From: Streptomyces sp. MH60
Lineage (GTDB): Bacteria; Actinomycetota; Actinomycetes; Streptomycetales; Streptomycetaceae
Direction of reading: 5' to 3'
Length of the DNA: 60,597 nt
Assembly: GCF_002939385.1 (NCBI RefSeq)
Contig: NZ_MULI01000043.1
Location: 1 to 60,597, forward strand
A program made the translations under genes and the position numbers. Below are positions 42,341 to 53,695 of this stretch, piece by piece; within the stretch, counting starts at the first letter, position 1, and the number at the start of each line of letters is the position of its first letter. The notes under the pieces were generated by a model, which saw only the letters and a program-made list of their open reading frames with translations, searched no databases and was not told where the DNA came from.

Positions 42341-42913
42341 TCAGACGGGGAAAGCCCCCGGCCACGGCCCCGGTGTGGCCACGTCCGCCTCCTCCTCCAC
42401 CTTGGTGTCGAAGAGACGGAAGCCGCGACGCTGGTAGTTGTCCATGGCGAACTCGCCGTCCTTGCTGCAGGTGTGCAGCCACACCCGCTTGGTGGTGGCC
42501 AGCCCCGGCCAGCGCTCCGCCAGGTCCCAGGCGCGGGCGGTGCCGTACGAGAGGAGGTGGCCGCCGATCCGCCGGCCGCGGAAGGCCGGGATCAGGCCGA
42601 AGTACTCGATCTCCACGACCCCGTCGTCGCCGGGCGTCAGCTCCACGTATCCGGCGGGCGTACCGCGGTCGTGGGCGACCCAGGTCTCCACGCCCGGCCG
42701 CTCCAGGTGCTCCCGCCACCGTGCGTGGCTCCAGCCGAGCCGGTCCGTCCAGCGGATGTCGCCGCCGACCGAGGCGTACAGGAAGCGGCTGAACTCGGGG
42801 GAGGGCACCTCGGCGCGGACGATCCGGACGTCCCCCTCCGGCGCGGCGGCCGGCAGCAGATCGGTGGGCGCCGTCTGCTCCAGGGACCACGTGGTCACGG
42901 CGATGTTGGTCAT
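42341..42913 (-). CDS. GNAT family N-acetyltransferase
   Basis: This is a 190-aa acetyltransferase. The acetyl-CoA loop reads VEIEYFGLIPAFRGRRIGGHLLSYG (RxxGxG/A type, about 110-135), and the C-terminal NYQRRGFRLFDTK ends the fold. A CoA-dependent acyl transfer to an unknown amine is expected. ATG 42913 was chosen by fold start; the SD is weak. It lies downstream of the secreted-protein gene with a 65-bp gap. Confidence 0.83.
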   Translation of the reverse strand: MTNIAVTTWSLEQTAPTDLLPAAAPEGDVRIVRAEVPSPEFSRFLYASVGGDIRWTDRLGWSHARWREHLERPGVETWVAHDRGTPAGYVELTPGDDGVVEIEYFGLIPAFRGRRIGGHLLSYGTARAWDLAERWPGLATTKRVWLHTCSKDGEFAMDNYQRRGFRLFDTKVEEEADVATPGPWPGAFPV

Positions 42914-42978
42914 GCCGGTCAGGGAATCATCCGCTCCGCGGATCTGTCGATCCCCGCCGGTGCGGCCGGCCGGGGCGG

Positions 42979-44292
42979 TCAGTCGAGCGCGTCCTCGATC
43001 GACGCCAGCGGCAGCGCGAACAGCATGCGGCCCGACTGGGACCAGACCTCGCCGGTCCGCGCCCAGTACGACATCGAACCCGCCCGGCCGCTCCAGCACT
43101 GCTGCGACCGGTCCGCCCCGCACTCGGCGGCCTGGGCACCCTCGGTGTCCTGGCGCCACAGGGTCCCGCGTCCGTCCTGTCCGCCGGCCGCGCGCCCCAC
43201 GTACCACTCGGAGCGGGTCGCGCCGGGCGGCCGGTGCGACAGCACGCCCCCGACCTCGGCCGCCCCGGTCCGGTACGCCTCGACCGCGTTCACCCGGCCG
43301 GAGGAGTCGGTGATGGGCAGCCCGGTGCGGTCGGGGTCCGTGGCCGTGCGCAGCGCGTAGCGCCACAGCCGGGTGGGCCGGTCGCCGTCCGCGGCCACGT
43401 GCTCGGTGGCCACCAGGCTGTCGGGGGCCGTGCCGCGGTCCAGGGAGATCGCGCCGGGGCGGGCCGCGGTGTCGGTGTCGGGGAGCCGGTACGAGGCGAT
43501 GGCGGGCAGCACGTACCGGTGGCCGCCCGCCGCCCAGCCGCCGGGCACGCGCCCCACGGCGTCCGCCGCGGTGGTGGCGCGCTGGACCCGCTCCACGTCG
43601 TACACGTACAGCGCGTCGCGGTCCCCGGCGGCGGTGGTGACCAGCAGCTTGTCCTGGTACCAGACCATGCCGGTGACGGGGGAGGCGAGCCCGCGGTAGT
43701 CGTGGCCGCCGTCGACCGGGACGGCGAGCAGCGCCGAGGTGTAGCCGAGCCGGCCGGGGTCGTCGGCGTCGACGAACGAGACCCGGGCGAGGCCCCCCTG
43801 GGGGGTGCCGTCGTCGCGGGACCAGGCGGAGAGGATGACGCGGTGGGTGCCCCAGCGGCCGTCCTCGTCGGCGTCCCCGGAGGTGGTGACCGCGCCGGGG
43901 CGCCAGCCGTCGGTGTCCGCCTCGTCCCAGCAGTAGGCGCGGGTGGCGGCGGGGGAGACCGGCAGTGCCTCGCGCTCCCCGGCCGTGCACTCGGCGGTGT
44001 CGCGCAGGGTGTGGTCGGCGGATTCGAGGACGGTGTCGACGCCCACCGGGTCGCCCATCGCGGCGGAGAGCCGGTCGAGCCAGGTCGTCGGCACCCGGTG
44101 CTCGGTCAGGCGCAGCGCGTCGGTCTCGGCGGCGGAGGTGAGGGGCTTGAGGGCGCCGGGGTCGTCGGCGACCGTGGCCTGCGAGGCGCTGATCAGTGTG
44201 GCGGCACCGGTCAGCGCGAGGGCCGCACCGGTCAGGGCCGCGCGCAGCGCCCTGCCCCGTCTGCGCCGGCGGTGTCTGCCGCGCTGCTTCAT
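42979..44292 (-). CDS. Secreted protein of unknown function
   Basis: This is a 437-aa exported protein. It has an Arg-rich start (MKQRGRHRRRRRGR), a hydrophobic segment to about residue 40, and an Ala-rich cleavage area, consistent with Sec or Tat-like export. The body has repeated short beta-type segments (LGYTSALLAVPVDGG, GMVWYQDKLLVTT, LYVYDVERV), suggesting a beta-propeller, and pairs of cysteines (CTAGE with YCWDE, ECGADRSQQCW). No catalytic motif is recognised. GGAGG lies 5 nt before ATG 44292; the longer frame is rejected. Confidence 0.78.
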   Translation of the reverse strand: MKQRGRHRRRRRGRALRAALTGAALALTGAATLISASQATVADDPGALKPLTSAAETDALRLTEHRVPTTWLDRLSAAMGDPVGVDTVLESADHTLRDTAECTAGEREALPVSPAATRAYCWDEADTDGWRPGAVTTSGDADEDGRWGTHRVILSAWSRDDGTPQGGLARVSFVDADDPGRLGYTSALLAVPVDGGHDYRGLASPVTGMVWYQDKLLVTTAAGDRDALYVYDVERVQRATTAADAVGRVPGGWAAGGHRYVLPAIASYRLPDTDTAARPGAISLDRGTAPDSLVATEHVAADGDRPTRLWRYALRTATDPDRTGLPITDSSGRVNAVEAYRTGAAEVGGVLSHRPPGATRSEWYVGRAAGGQDGRGTLWRQDTEGAQAAECGADRSQQCWSGRAGSMSYWARTGEVWSQSGRMLFALPLASIEDALD

Positions 44293-44692
44293 AGAACCTC
44301 CACGGACCCCGGACCAACTGCGCTCCACGGTGGTCGCGTTGACCGAGGAGCGGATGGGGCGGTCCACCAAGGATGCTACGGCAGCCGGACCCCCGGCGGA
44401 CGCAGACGATGCAAATATGCGAAAACAACCCGCCTTTACGGCCATCCGGGCCGGGCGCGTCCCCGGCCCGCCACGGGCGGCGGGCGCCGTGGGGGTGCGG
44501 GCGGACACCCGTTGCGCGGCGCACGGCAGACGGCCGTGGAGTCGACGGCGAGGGGAGCGGCGGCCCGGAGGCCCGGCCCCACCAGCGCCTCGACCACCGC
44601 ACCCGGTGGGCCTCGCCGCCCGTCCCCGCCCGCCGTCGCGGGCATGTCCCCGCCGGCCGTCGCGGCCGCCGGTCGTCCGGGCGCGGCCGCCG
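44293..44692. other. 400-bp gap between secreted-protein gene and GAF regulator
   Basis: No convincing gene lies here; open frames are GC-driven. A perfect 9-bp hairpin CGGGCCGGG (44447-44455) and CCCGGCCCG (44462-44470) could end the GAF-regulator transcript. Just past it, near 44410-44440, is an A/T-rich stretch, unusual for this genome, which may belong to the promoter of the secreted-protein gene. Confidence 0.45.
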
Positions 44693-45982
44693 TCACGGCA
44701 CGCCCCTCGACGCCCGGCCCTCCGCCACCGTCGGTGCCGTGGAGTGGGGGAGGAGGTCGCGGGGGTCGGCCGGGAGGAGGAGTTCGATCTCCGCGTCCTC
44801 GCAGAAACGATACGGCCGGTGTTCCAGGTAGGCCCCGAGATACCTCCGCACCCGCGACATCTCGGCCCGTACCGTCACCGTGCGGGCCCGGTCGCCGAAC
44901 ATGTCCTCGGCCAGCGCGGCGGCACTGCGGCCACCCCGGTGCACCGCCAGCAGGTACAGCAACTCCGCGTGCCGCGGACTCAGTTCCCGCGCCCAGTCCT
45001 CCGCGCCGCCCAGCACCCGGACCGACCAGCGGCGCGGCTGCCCGAGGTCCAGCACGATCCGGGTGGCACCCTGCGGCACCGGCCCGGCCGCGGCCCGCAC
45101 CAGCCACCCCTCGGCCAGCGGCTCCACCGTGCACGCCCCGAACGGCGGCAGCCACCGCGCCCCCGCCTCCGGCGACTTGGGCAGCACCACCCGCTCCACG
45201 TACGGCATCCCCGTCACCGCCGCCGTCCAGCCGTCCCGGTCCGCCACCAGCGCCCGCCCGCCGAGCCGGGCCAGCACCGGCGCCGCCACCGCCCGCAACC
45301 GCTCCAGCGACCGCGTGTGCAGCTCTCGCAGCCGGGCCTCGGCCAGCTTGGCCACCGAGTCCACCCACGCCAGCGTCGCCGGGTGCATCGTCTCCAGCGG
45401 CCCGCTCACGTCGACCACGCCGAGCAGCCGCCCGCTGCGCGGGTCGGTGATCGGCGCCCCGGCACAGGTCCAGGTCGCCTGGGACCGCACGAAGTGCTCG
45501 GAGGCGAAGACCTGTACGGGCCGCCGGGTGACCGCCGGTGTCCCCACGCCGTTGGTGCCGACCACCTCCTCCCGCCAGTCCGCCCCGAGTTCGAAGCCGA
45601 GCCCGTCGGCCCGGCGCAGCACCCGCGCGCTGCCCTCCCGCCACAGCACCCGGCCGTCCTCGTCCGCGATCACCATGATGTGGTGGGCCACGTCCGCGAC
45701 CGACAGCAACGCCTCCCGCAGCACCGGCAGCACATGCCGCAGCTCGGAGGCCTCGCGCCGCCGGCGGATCTCCTCCGGGGCCAGCAGCCCGGAGCGGAAG
45801 TCGTGCTCCGGGTCGACGCCGCTGCGCAGCATCCGGTCCCAGGACTGCTCGATCACCGGCCGCGGCGCCACCGGGGCCCGCTCGCCCGAGAGTCTCGCGG
45901 ACCGGACCTCACTGAGCATCCGGGCCGCACGCGCCGTGTCGGCGGCGGCGAACTGCGTCACGTCCATGGGCGAGAGCGCCAC
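44693..45982 (-). CDS. GAF-domain transcriptional regulator with winged-helix C-terminus
   Basis: This is a 429-aa regulator. The N-terminal part resembles the sensory half of AcoR-type activators (RPVIEQSWDRMLRSGVDPE, then a GAF domain about 80-230; VVGTNGVGTPAVTRRPVQVFASEHFV). There is no sigma-54 AAA domain; instead the C-terminus (about 345-420) is a winged helix (LSPRHAELLYLLAVHRGGRSAAALAEDMFGD). The ligand is unknown. GTG 45982 has GAGG 5 nt upstream; ATG 45967 is an alternative. It follows the AidB-like gene on the same strand, after a strong terminator. Confidence 0.82.
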   Translation of the reverse strand: MALSPMDVTQFAAADTARAARMLSEVRSARLSGERAPVAPRPVIEQSWDRMLRSGVDPEHDFRSGLLAPEEIRRRREASELRHVLPVLREALLSVADVAHHIMVIADEDGRVLWREGSARVLRRADGLGFELGADWREEVVGTNGVGTPAVTRRPVQVFASEHFVRSQATWTCAGAPITDPRSGRLLGVVDVSGPLETMHPATLAWVDSVAKLAEARLRELHTRSLERLRAVAAPVLARLGGRALVADRDGWTAAVTGMPYVERVVLPKSPEAGARWLPPFGACTVEPLAEGWLVRAAAGPVPQGATRIVLDLGQPRRWSVRVLGGAEDWARELSPRHAELLYLLAVHRGGRSAAALAEDMFGDRARTVTVRAEMSRVRRYLGAYLEHRPYRFCEDAEIELLLPADPRDLLPHSTAPTVAEGRASRGVP

Positions 45983-46171
45983 GGGACCTCGTCCTTCCGG
46001 AAGGCGGATATTCGTCTCATAGTGACCGGTTGCCCGCGCCCGGCGGGCACAGTCCGCGCACAGTCGACCGCAAGTTGCAACCCCCTGCAACCCTGGTGGA
46101 CGGCCTCGCGGGTGTCCAAACTTGAACCACGCCGTCCCGAGCGGCGTACGCGGCCTGAACGGGCCCGTGTG

Positions 46172-46209
46172 GCGGGGGTGGTGCCGTGTCGGCGCAGCAC
46201 CACCCCCGC
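46172..46209. terminator. Terminator downstream of the AidB-like gene
   Basis: The perfect 13-bp arm GCGGGGGTGGTGC and its complement enclose a 12-nt loop. It starts 15 bp past the stop of the acyl-CoA dehydrogenase gene, on the minus strand. No T-tract is present. Confidence 0.8.
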
Positions 46210-46224
46210 GCCGCGCGGCCGGAA

Positions 46225-47868
46225 TCAGACCACGGGCCGCGCCCGCTCCACCACCGCCGCCAGATCCAGCGTCGGCGGCAGCGTGCCGAAGGCCGCGCCC
46301 CCGTCGCCGCCCAGCCGCGAGGCGCAGAACGCGTCGGCGACCTCCGGCGGCGCGTACCGCACCAGCAGCGCGCCCTGCAGCACCAGCGCCAGCCGCTCCG
46401 CCAGCAGCCGGGCCCGCCCCTCGGCGGCCGCCAGGTCGGCCAGGTCCGTCAGCAGGTCCCGGATCGCCGCGTCCAGCCGGTGATCGGCCCCGCGCGCCGC
46501 GCCCACCTCCGTCAGATAGGCGTCCAGCGCCGCCGGTTCGCGCCCCAGTGCCCGCAGCACGTCCAGCGCCTGCACGTTCCCGGCGCCCTCCCAGACCGAG
46601 TTCAGCGGCGACTCGCGCACCAGCCGGGGCAGCCCGGACTCCTCGACGTACCCGTTGCCGCCCAGGCACTCGGCCGCCTCCACCGCCACCGGCGCACAAC
46701 GCTTGGTCACCCAGTACTTGGCCGCCGGCACCGCGAGGCGCAGCAGCGCCCGCTCCCGCTCGTCGCCCTCGCCCGCCGCGTCACAGGCCGCCGCCAGCCG
46801 CAGTCCGAGCGTCGTGGCCGCCTCCGACTCGAGCGCCAGGTCCGCGAGGACGTTGCGCATCAGCGGCTTGTCGACCAGCTTCCCGCCGAACGCCTCCCGG
46901 TACGCGCAGTGGTGCACCGCCTGTGCCACCGCCTGCCGCATCAGGCCCGCCGAGCCCAGCACGCAGTCCAGCCGGGTCGCCGCCACCATGTCGAGGACGG
47001 TGGCCACCCCGCGCCCCTCCGCGCCGACCCGGCGCGCCCAGGTCCCGGCGAACTCGACCTCGGCGGAGGCGTTGGACCGGTTGCCCAGCTTGTCCTTCAG
47101 CCGCTGGATCAGGAACACGTTGCGGGTGCCGTCCGCCAGCACGCGCGGCACCAGGAAGCAGGTCAGCCCCCCGGGGGCCCGCGCCAGCACCAGGAAGCCG
47201 TCCGACATCGGCGCCGAGCAGAACCACTTGTGCCCGGTCAGCTCGTACGCCCCGTCCTCGGCCAGCGGCCGAGCCGACGTGGTGTTCGCCCGTACGTCGC
47301 TGCCGCCCTGCTTCTCCGTCATGCCCATCCCGAACAGCACCCCGGCCTTCAGGTGGGCCGGCCGCAGCTCCCGGTCGTAGACCCGGGAGGTCAGCCGGGG
47401 CTCCCACTCGGCGGCCAGCTCCGGGTCGGCGCGCAGGGCCGGCACCGCCGCGTGGGTCATCGACAGCGGACAGCAGTTGCCCGCCTCCACCTGGGTCCAC
47501 ATCAGGAACGCCGCCGCGCGCCGCACGTGCCCGCCCGGCCGCGACCAGGCGTCGGTCAGGCCCGCCGAGACGCCCTTGCCGAGCAGCCGGTGCCAGGCCG
47601 GGTGGAAGTCGACCTCGTCGACGCGGTGGCCGTAGCGGTCGTGGGTGCGCAGGACCGGCGGGTGGCCGTTGGCCTGTGCGCCCCACTCCTGGGTCTGGAG
47701 GGACCCGCAGCTCCGGCCGAGCCCCGACAGCTCGGCGAGCGCCTCCTGGGACGGCCCCGCCGTCAGATGCCGCTCGACCGCCTCCGTCAGGACCCGGTCG
47801 GAGGTGAAGACGTCGTAGCCGGTCAGCGGCGGCGCCTGATTCGTCACGGTGTGGGTACTGCCTGCCAT
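46225..47868 (-). CDS. aidB: Acyl-CoA dehydrogenase family protein, AidB-like
   Basis: This is a 547-aa flavoprotein, longer than ordinary acyl-CoA dehydrogenases (about 380) and equal to AidB. Seen: the N-terminal extension, MTEKQGGSDVRANTTSA (FAD/substrate loop), HKWFCSAPMSDGFLVLARA, and ECLGGNGYVEESGLPRLVRE near 445. E. coli AidB is induced by alkylating agents and binds DNA and FAD; here the same role is inferred. ATG 47868 has a weak AGG upstream. Monocistronic, divergent from the YihY gene. Confidence 0.88.
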   Translation of the reverse strand: MAGSTHTVTNQAPPLTGYDVFTSDRVLTEAVERHLTAGPSQEALAELSGLGRSCGSLQTQEWGAQANGHPPVLRTHDRYGHRVDEVDFHPAWHRLLGKGVSAGLTDAWSRPGGHVRRAAAFLMWTQVEAGNCCPLSMTHAAVPALRADPELAAEWEPRLTSRVYDRELRPAHLKAGVLFGMGMTEKQGGSDVRANTTSARPLAEDGAYELTGHKWFCSAPMSDGFLVLARAPGGLTCFLVPRVLADGTRNVFLIQRLKDKLGNRSNASAEVEFAGTWARRVGAEGRGVATVLDMVAATRLDCVLGSAGLMRQAVAQAVHHCAYREAFGGKLVDKPLMRNVLADLALESEAATTLGLRLAAACDAAGEGDERERALLRLAVPAAKYWVTKRCAPVAVEAAECLGGNGYVEESGLPRLVRESPLNSVWEGAGNVQALDVLRALGREPAALDAYLTEVGAARGADHRLDAAIRDLLTDLADLAAAEGRARLLAERLALVLQGALLVRYAPPEVADAFCASRLGGDGGAAFGTLPPTLDLAAVVERARPVV

Positions 47869-47968
47869 GACCGTGAACCTACCCTGCCGCGGGGGCCCGG
47901 CGGGCCGGGACGGGAGCGGCGGGCGTCCGCGGATGAGTGGCACCCCCGGCGCCGGATACCTTTAGGGC

Positions 47969-49123
47969 GTGCAGCCAGCAAGTGACTCCCCCGAACGGCC
48001 CTCGGGCCGGCTCCACCGTGCCCGGGTTCTGTACCGGAACGTCTCCAAACGCAGGACCGCCTGGCTGCTGCTCAAGGACACGGTCAACTCGTGCATGGAG
48101 TACCGCATCCTCGGCCTGGCCGCCGAGGCCGCGTTCTTCACCCTGCTCTCGGTGCCGCCCCTGCTGCTGAGCCTGCTCGGACTGCTCGGCTACGTCGACT
48201 CCTGGATCGGCGCCGACACCACCGAGAGCCTGCGCGACAACATCCTGGACGCCTCCCGCGCGGTGCTCTCCGAGAAGGGCGTCAAGCAGATCACCGAGCC
48301 GATCCTGGACGACGTGATGAAGGGCGGCCGGCCCGACGTCATCTCCATCGGCTTCCTGTTCGCCCTGTGGTCGGGCTCCCGCGCGGTGAACGTCTTCATC
48401 GACACCATCACCGTGATGTACGGCCTCGACGGCGTCCGGGGCATCGTCAGGACCCGCCTGATGGCCTTCCTGCTGTTCATCGTGGCCCTGCTGATCGGAT
48501 CGATCGCGCTGCCGCTGATGGTGGCGGGACCGGACGCCGTGGTGCGGATCGTGCCCTGGTCGACGACGGTCGTCCAGGTGCTGTACTGGCCGGTCGTGAT
48601 CATCCTGTCGGTGGCCTTCCTGACCACGCTGTACCACGTGTCGGTGCCCGTGCGCTCCCCGTGGATCGAGGACGTCCCCGGCGCGCTGGTCGCGCTCGCC
48701 ATGTGGGTGCTGGGCAGCTTCCTGCTGCGCATCTACCTCACCAGCACCGTCGAGGGGCCGACCATCTACGGCTCGCTCGCCGCGCCCGTCGCCGTGCTGC
48801 TGTGGATCGGTGTGTCCGCGTTCGCGGTGCTCGTCGGGGCCGCGGTCAACGCGGCCATCGACCGGGTGTGGCCGGCCGCCGCGACCGCCGCGGCCCGCGA
48901 GGCCAACGAGCGGCTGCGCCAGGCCCAGGTCGCCGAGTACGTGGCCCGCACCGCCGCGAACGGCGAGGGCGACCCCGACATGCCCTCCGAGTTCCCCGAG
49001 CGCTGGTCCCGCTTCCTGCCCCCCGAGGACGTCACGGCCCGCCTGCGCACCCACCCGAAGAGCCCGCCCCCCGCCAACCACCACGACGAAGGCCACGGCC
49101 ACGACAAGCCGGAGGCCTCCTAG
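47969..49123 (+). CDS. YihY/BrkB-family membrane protein
   Basis: This is a 384-aa protein with about six membrane segments between residues 45 and 295 (AAEAAFFTLLSVPPLLLSLLG, FLLFIVALLIGSIALPLMV, VLYWPVVIILSVAFLTTLYH, AAPVAVLLWIGVSAFAVLVGA) and a polar His/Glu/Asp-rich C-terminal tail. The family was once thought to be RNase BN; its true function is unknown. GTG 47969 follows a -10-like TACCTT by 6 bp with no SD, so it may be leaderless. Its stop overlaps the convergent ROK-kinase gene by 4 nt. Confidence 0.88.
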   Translation: MQPASDSPERPSGRLHRARVLYRNVSKRRTAWLLLKDTVNSCMEYRILGLAAEAAFFTLLSVPPLLLSLLGLLGYVDSWIGADTTESLRDNILDASRAVLSEKGVKQITEPILDDVMKGGRPDVISIGFLFALWSGSRAVNVFIDTITVMYGLDGVRGIVRTRLMAFLLFIVALLIGSIALPLMVAGPDAVVRIVPWSTTVVQVLYWPVVIILSVAFLTTLYHVSVPVRSPWIEDVPGALVALAMWVLGSFLLRIYLTSTVEGPTIYGSLAAPVAVLLWIGVSAFAVLVGAAVNAAIDRVWPAAATAAAREANERLRQAQVAEYVARTAANGEGDPDMPSEFPERWSRFLPPEDVTARLRTHPKSPPPANHHDEGHGHDKPEAS

Positions 49124-50066
49124 GGCGCCGCCCCGGGCCGGGTTCGGCGGGCGGTCAGCTCGTGGTGGGCCCGGGCCGCCGCGCCCAGCGGCACGGCGTC
49201 GCTCCCCAGGGCCGCCCGGAGCAGTTTGACGGGATGGCCGCTGATCGGCGGTTCGGCGGCGAGCGGCCCCTGGATCAGTGGTTCGAGCAGCGTCCAGGCG
49301 CCGCTGACGCCACCCCCGATCACGACCGTGCCGATGTCGACGAGGCCGGCGGTCATCACGATCGCGCGAGCGACCCCCGCGCCCGCCGCCGCGTACACGG
49401 CGCGCGCGTCGGCGTCCCCGTCCCGGGCCGCCTCCGCCACCTCGCGGGCGGACAGCTCCCGCCCGGTGCGCTCGCCGTAGCGGGCCCGCAGCGAACGGGC
49501 CGAGGCCAGCGTCTCCAGGTGGCCGCGGCCGCCGCAGGTGCACGGCAGGTCGCCGAAGCCGGGAATGTGGCCGATCTCGCCGGCCGCGCCGTGGGCGCCG
49601 GTGCGCAGTGCTCCCCCCGTCCACAACGCCCCGCCGACGCCGGTGCCCAGGGTCATGCCCAGCACGTCCTCCTCGCCCGCCGCGGCACCGCAGGCGATCT
49701 CGCCGCGCACGAACGCGTTGACGTCGTTGTCGAGGAAGGCCGGGACGCCCAGCGCGCTGCTCAGAGCGGCGGTCACGGGGAAGCCGGCCCAGTCGGTGAA
49801 CGAGTCGCTCGCCACCAGGACGTGACCGGAGGCGGCGTCGACCACTCCGGCGGCGCCCACCCCGACGGCGGCCAGCCGGCCGGGTGTGCGGGCCCGTACG
49901 ACGGCGAGCGCGTCGAGTGTCGCGGCGATCATCGCCCGGCCGCCGGAACGGGCCGGGGTGACCGTGTCCGCGCGGTCGAGCACCCTCAGTTCCCCGTCGC
50001 AGAGCACCACCTGGGTGGTGGTGCCGCCGATGTCCACCCCGGCGAAGACCGGGGCGTCGGGACCGC

Positions 50067-50070
<4 letters not shown>
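49120..50070 (-). CDS. ROK-family sugar kinase
   Basis: This is a 316-aa ROK kinase. Seen: the phosphate loop GVDIGGTTTQVVL near 10, FLDNDVNAFVRGE with catalytic Asp near 107, GTGVGGALW, and the zinc-motif region EIGHIPGFGDLPCTCGGRGHLE. The usual CxCGxxGCxE has His in place of the third Cys. It phosphorylates a hexose or N-acetylhexosamine; the exact sugar is unknown. ATG 50070 overlaps the stop of the ABC ATPase gene (ATGA), so it is the last gene of the importer operon and probably acts on what is imported. Confidence 0.87.
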
Positions 50071-51784
<1,714 letters not shown>

Positions 51785-51788
<4 letters not shown>

Positions 51789-52678
51789 GCGCGCCCCCTC
51801 ACGTCGAATGCGTCCCGGAGTCCGTCTCCGATCGCGTTGAACGCCCACACCACCAGGATGATGGCGAGGCCGGGCGGCACGATCAGCCACCAGTAGCCCG
51901 AGTAGGCGGCGGTCATGCCCGTGGAGAGCATCCCGCCCCAGTCGGTGGCCGGGGGCTGGACGCCCAGGCCGAGGTAGGAGACGTAGGCCACCAGCAGGAT
52001 CGCGTCGGCGATCTGGAAGGTGGCCGCCACGATGATGGTCGACACCGAGTTCGGCAGGATGTGCCGGGTGATGGCGCGCGTGTGACCGCCGCCGATCGCG
52101 CGCAGGGTGAGGACGAAGTCCCGGTTCTTCAGCGTCAGGGTCTCCGCCCGCACCAGCCGTGAGGGCACGAGCCAGGAGATGAGGCCGAGGATGACGACGA
52201 GACCGGTCAGGTCGGGGGTGGTGATCGCGGAGACCACCAGCAGGATGAACAGGGCGGGGATGGCGATGCCCGCGTCCACCACGCGCATCATGACCGCGTC
52301 GATCCAGCCGCCCGCGTAGCCGGCCGCGGCGCCCCACAGGGTGCCGATGACCGTGGCGAGGACACCGGCCGACAGCCCGACGATCAGGGAGACCTTGCCG
52401 CCGTACATCAGCCGGCCCAGCTCGTCGTGGCCGACCGCGTCGGTGCCGAGCCAGTGGGCGCCGCCGGGCGACTGGTTGACCTGCTGGAGCAGGGTGTGGG
52501 TCTGGTCGGTGGAGTAGATCAGCGGGCCCACGAAGCAGAACAGCACGAAGAAGACCACGACACCGAGCCCCACCACGGCGAGGCGGTTGCGCAGGAAGCG
52601 GCGGACCGCGAGCCGGGTGCCGGAGGCGGCGCGCTCGGGCTTCGCGGCGAGCCCGTCCAGGGAGGTGAGGGTGCTCAT
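51785..52678 (-). CDS. Oligopeptide-type ABC transporter permease (DppC/OppC type)
   Basis: This is a 297-aa permease with an N-terminal membrane segment and extracellular loop (HWLGTDAVGHDELGRLMYGGKVSL), then five more segments and the coupling loop RAIGGGHTRAITRHILPN near 190. It overlaps the DppB-type gene by 4 nt. A GGTCGGTC upstream gives a weak SD, so translation is probably coupled. Confidence 0.92.
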
Positions 52679-53634
52679 GACCGACCTGCCTTCACTCGGG
52701 GGTCGATGACGCGCTGGAGGATGTCGGCCAGCAGGGTGCCGGTCACCGTGGCGATCGAGATGACCAGGACGCATCCCAGCAGCACGGGATAGTCGGAGGA
52801 CTGGGCGGCGGTCCAGAACAGCAGGCCCATGCCGGGGTAGTTGAAGAGCTGCTCCACCACCAGCGCGCCGCCGAAGAGGACCGGCACGTAGTAGCCGAGC
52901 ATGGCCACCACGGGGGTCAGCGAGTTGCGGAAGACGTGCCGCGTCAGGACGGCCCGGGGACGGGAGCCGCCGGCCCGCGCCGTGCGCACGTAGTCCTCGG
53001 TGAGGTTCTCCAGCGTGGCCGCGCGCATGTAGCGGCTGAAGACGGCGACCATTGTGGCCGCGCCCGCCACCACCGGCAGCACCAGGCCCTGCGGCTGGGA
53101 CAGGACGGCGCCGACGCTGTTGCCCTGGGGTGCCTGGGCCGGGAACCAGGGCAGCACCTGGCTGAAGACGAGGACCAGGATCAGACCGAGGAAGTACACG
53201 GGGGTGGAGTAGGCGACGAAGCTGAGCGTGGTGATGACGTAGTCGACCGGCTTGTTGCGGCGGACGGCCTGCCACACGCCGAGCGGCACCGCGGCCAGCA
53301 GGCCGACGACCGCCGACAGGACGGTCAGCAGCAGCGTCTTCGGCAGCCGTTCGGTGATCAGTTGGGAGACGGGCTCGTTGAGGGTGTACGACATGCCGAA
53401 GTCGCCGTGGATCAGCTGGTTCAGGTAGTACACGTACTGAACCGGGAGCGGCTTGTCGAGCCCCTGCTCGTGGTTGAAGGCGGCTATCTGCGAGGCCGTG
53501 GCCTGGGGGCCGAGGATGCCGCGGGCGGGACCCCCGGGCAGGGCGTGCAGCAGGCAGAACACCACGACGGTCACGAGGAGGACCACCGCCAGCGCCTGCA
53601 GGACACGCCTGATCAGGAAGGAGTATGTGCTCAT
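52675..53634 (-). CDS. Oligopeptide-type ABC transporter permease (DppB/OppB type)
   Basis: This is a 319-aa permease that starts with the family N-terminus (YSFLIRRVLQALAVVLLVTVVVFCLLHALPGGPA) and carries the coupling loop VRTARAGGSRPRAVLTRHVFRNSLTP near 200-225. Six membrane segments. It forms the channel with the DppC-type subunit. It lies 61 bp after the binding protein. Confidence 0.92.
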   Translation of the reverse strand: MSTYSFLIRRVLQALAVVLLVTVVVFCLLHALPGGPARGILGPQATASQIAAFNHEQGLDKPLPVQYVYYLNQLIHGDFGMSYTLNEPVSQLITERLPKTLLLTVLSAVVGLLAAVPLGVWQAVRRNKPVDYVITTLSFVAYSTPVYFLGLILVLVFSQVLPWFPAQAPQGNSVGAVLSQPQGLVLPVVAGAATMVAVFSRYMRAATLENLTEDYVRTARAGGSRPRAVLTRHVFRNSLTPVVAMLGYYVPVLFGGALVVEQLFNYPGMGLLFWTAAQSSDYPVLLGCVLVISIATVTGTLLADILQRVIDPRVKAGRS

Positions 53635-53695
53635 GGGTTTCCGGGTGACTGGGTGGGGACGGGGCAGCTGCGGGTGAGGGGGGCCGGGCGCGGGC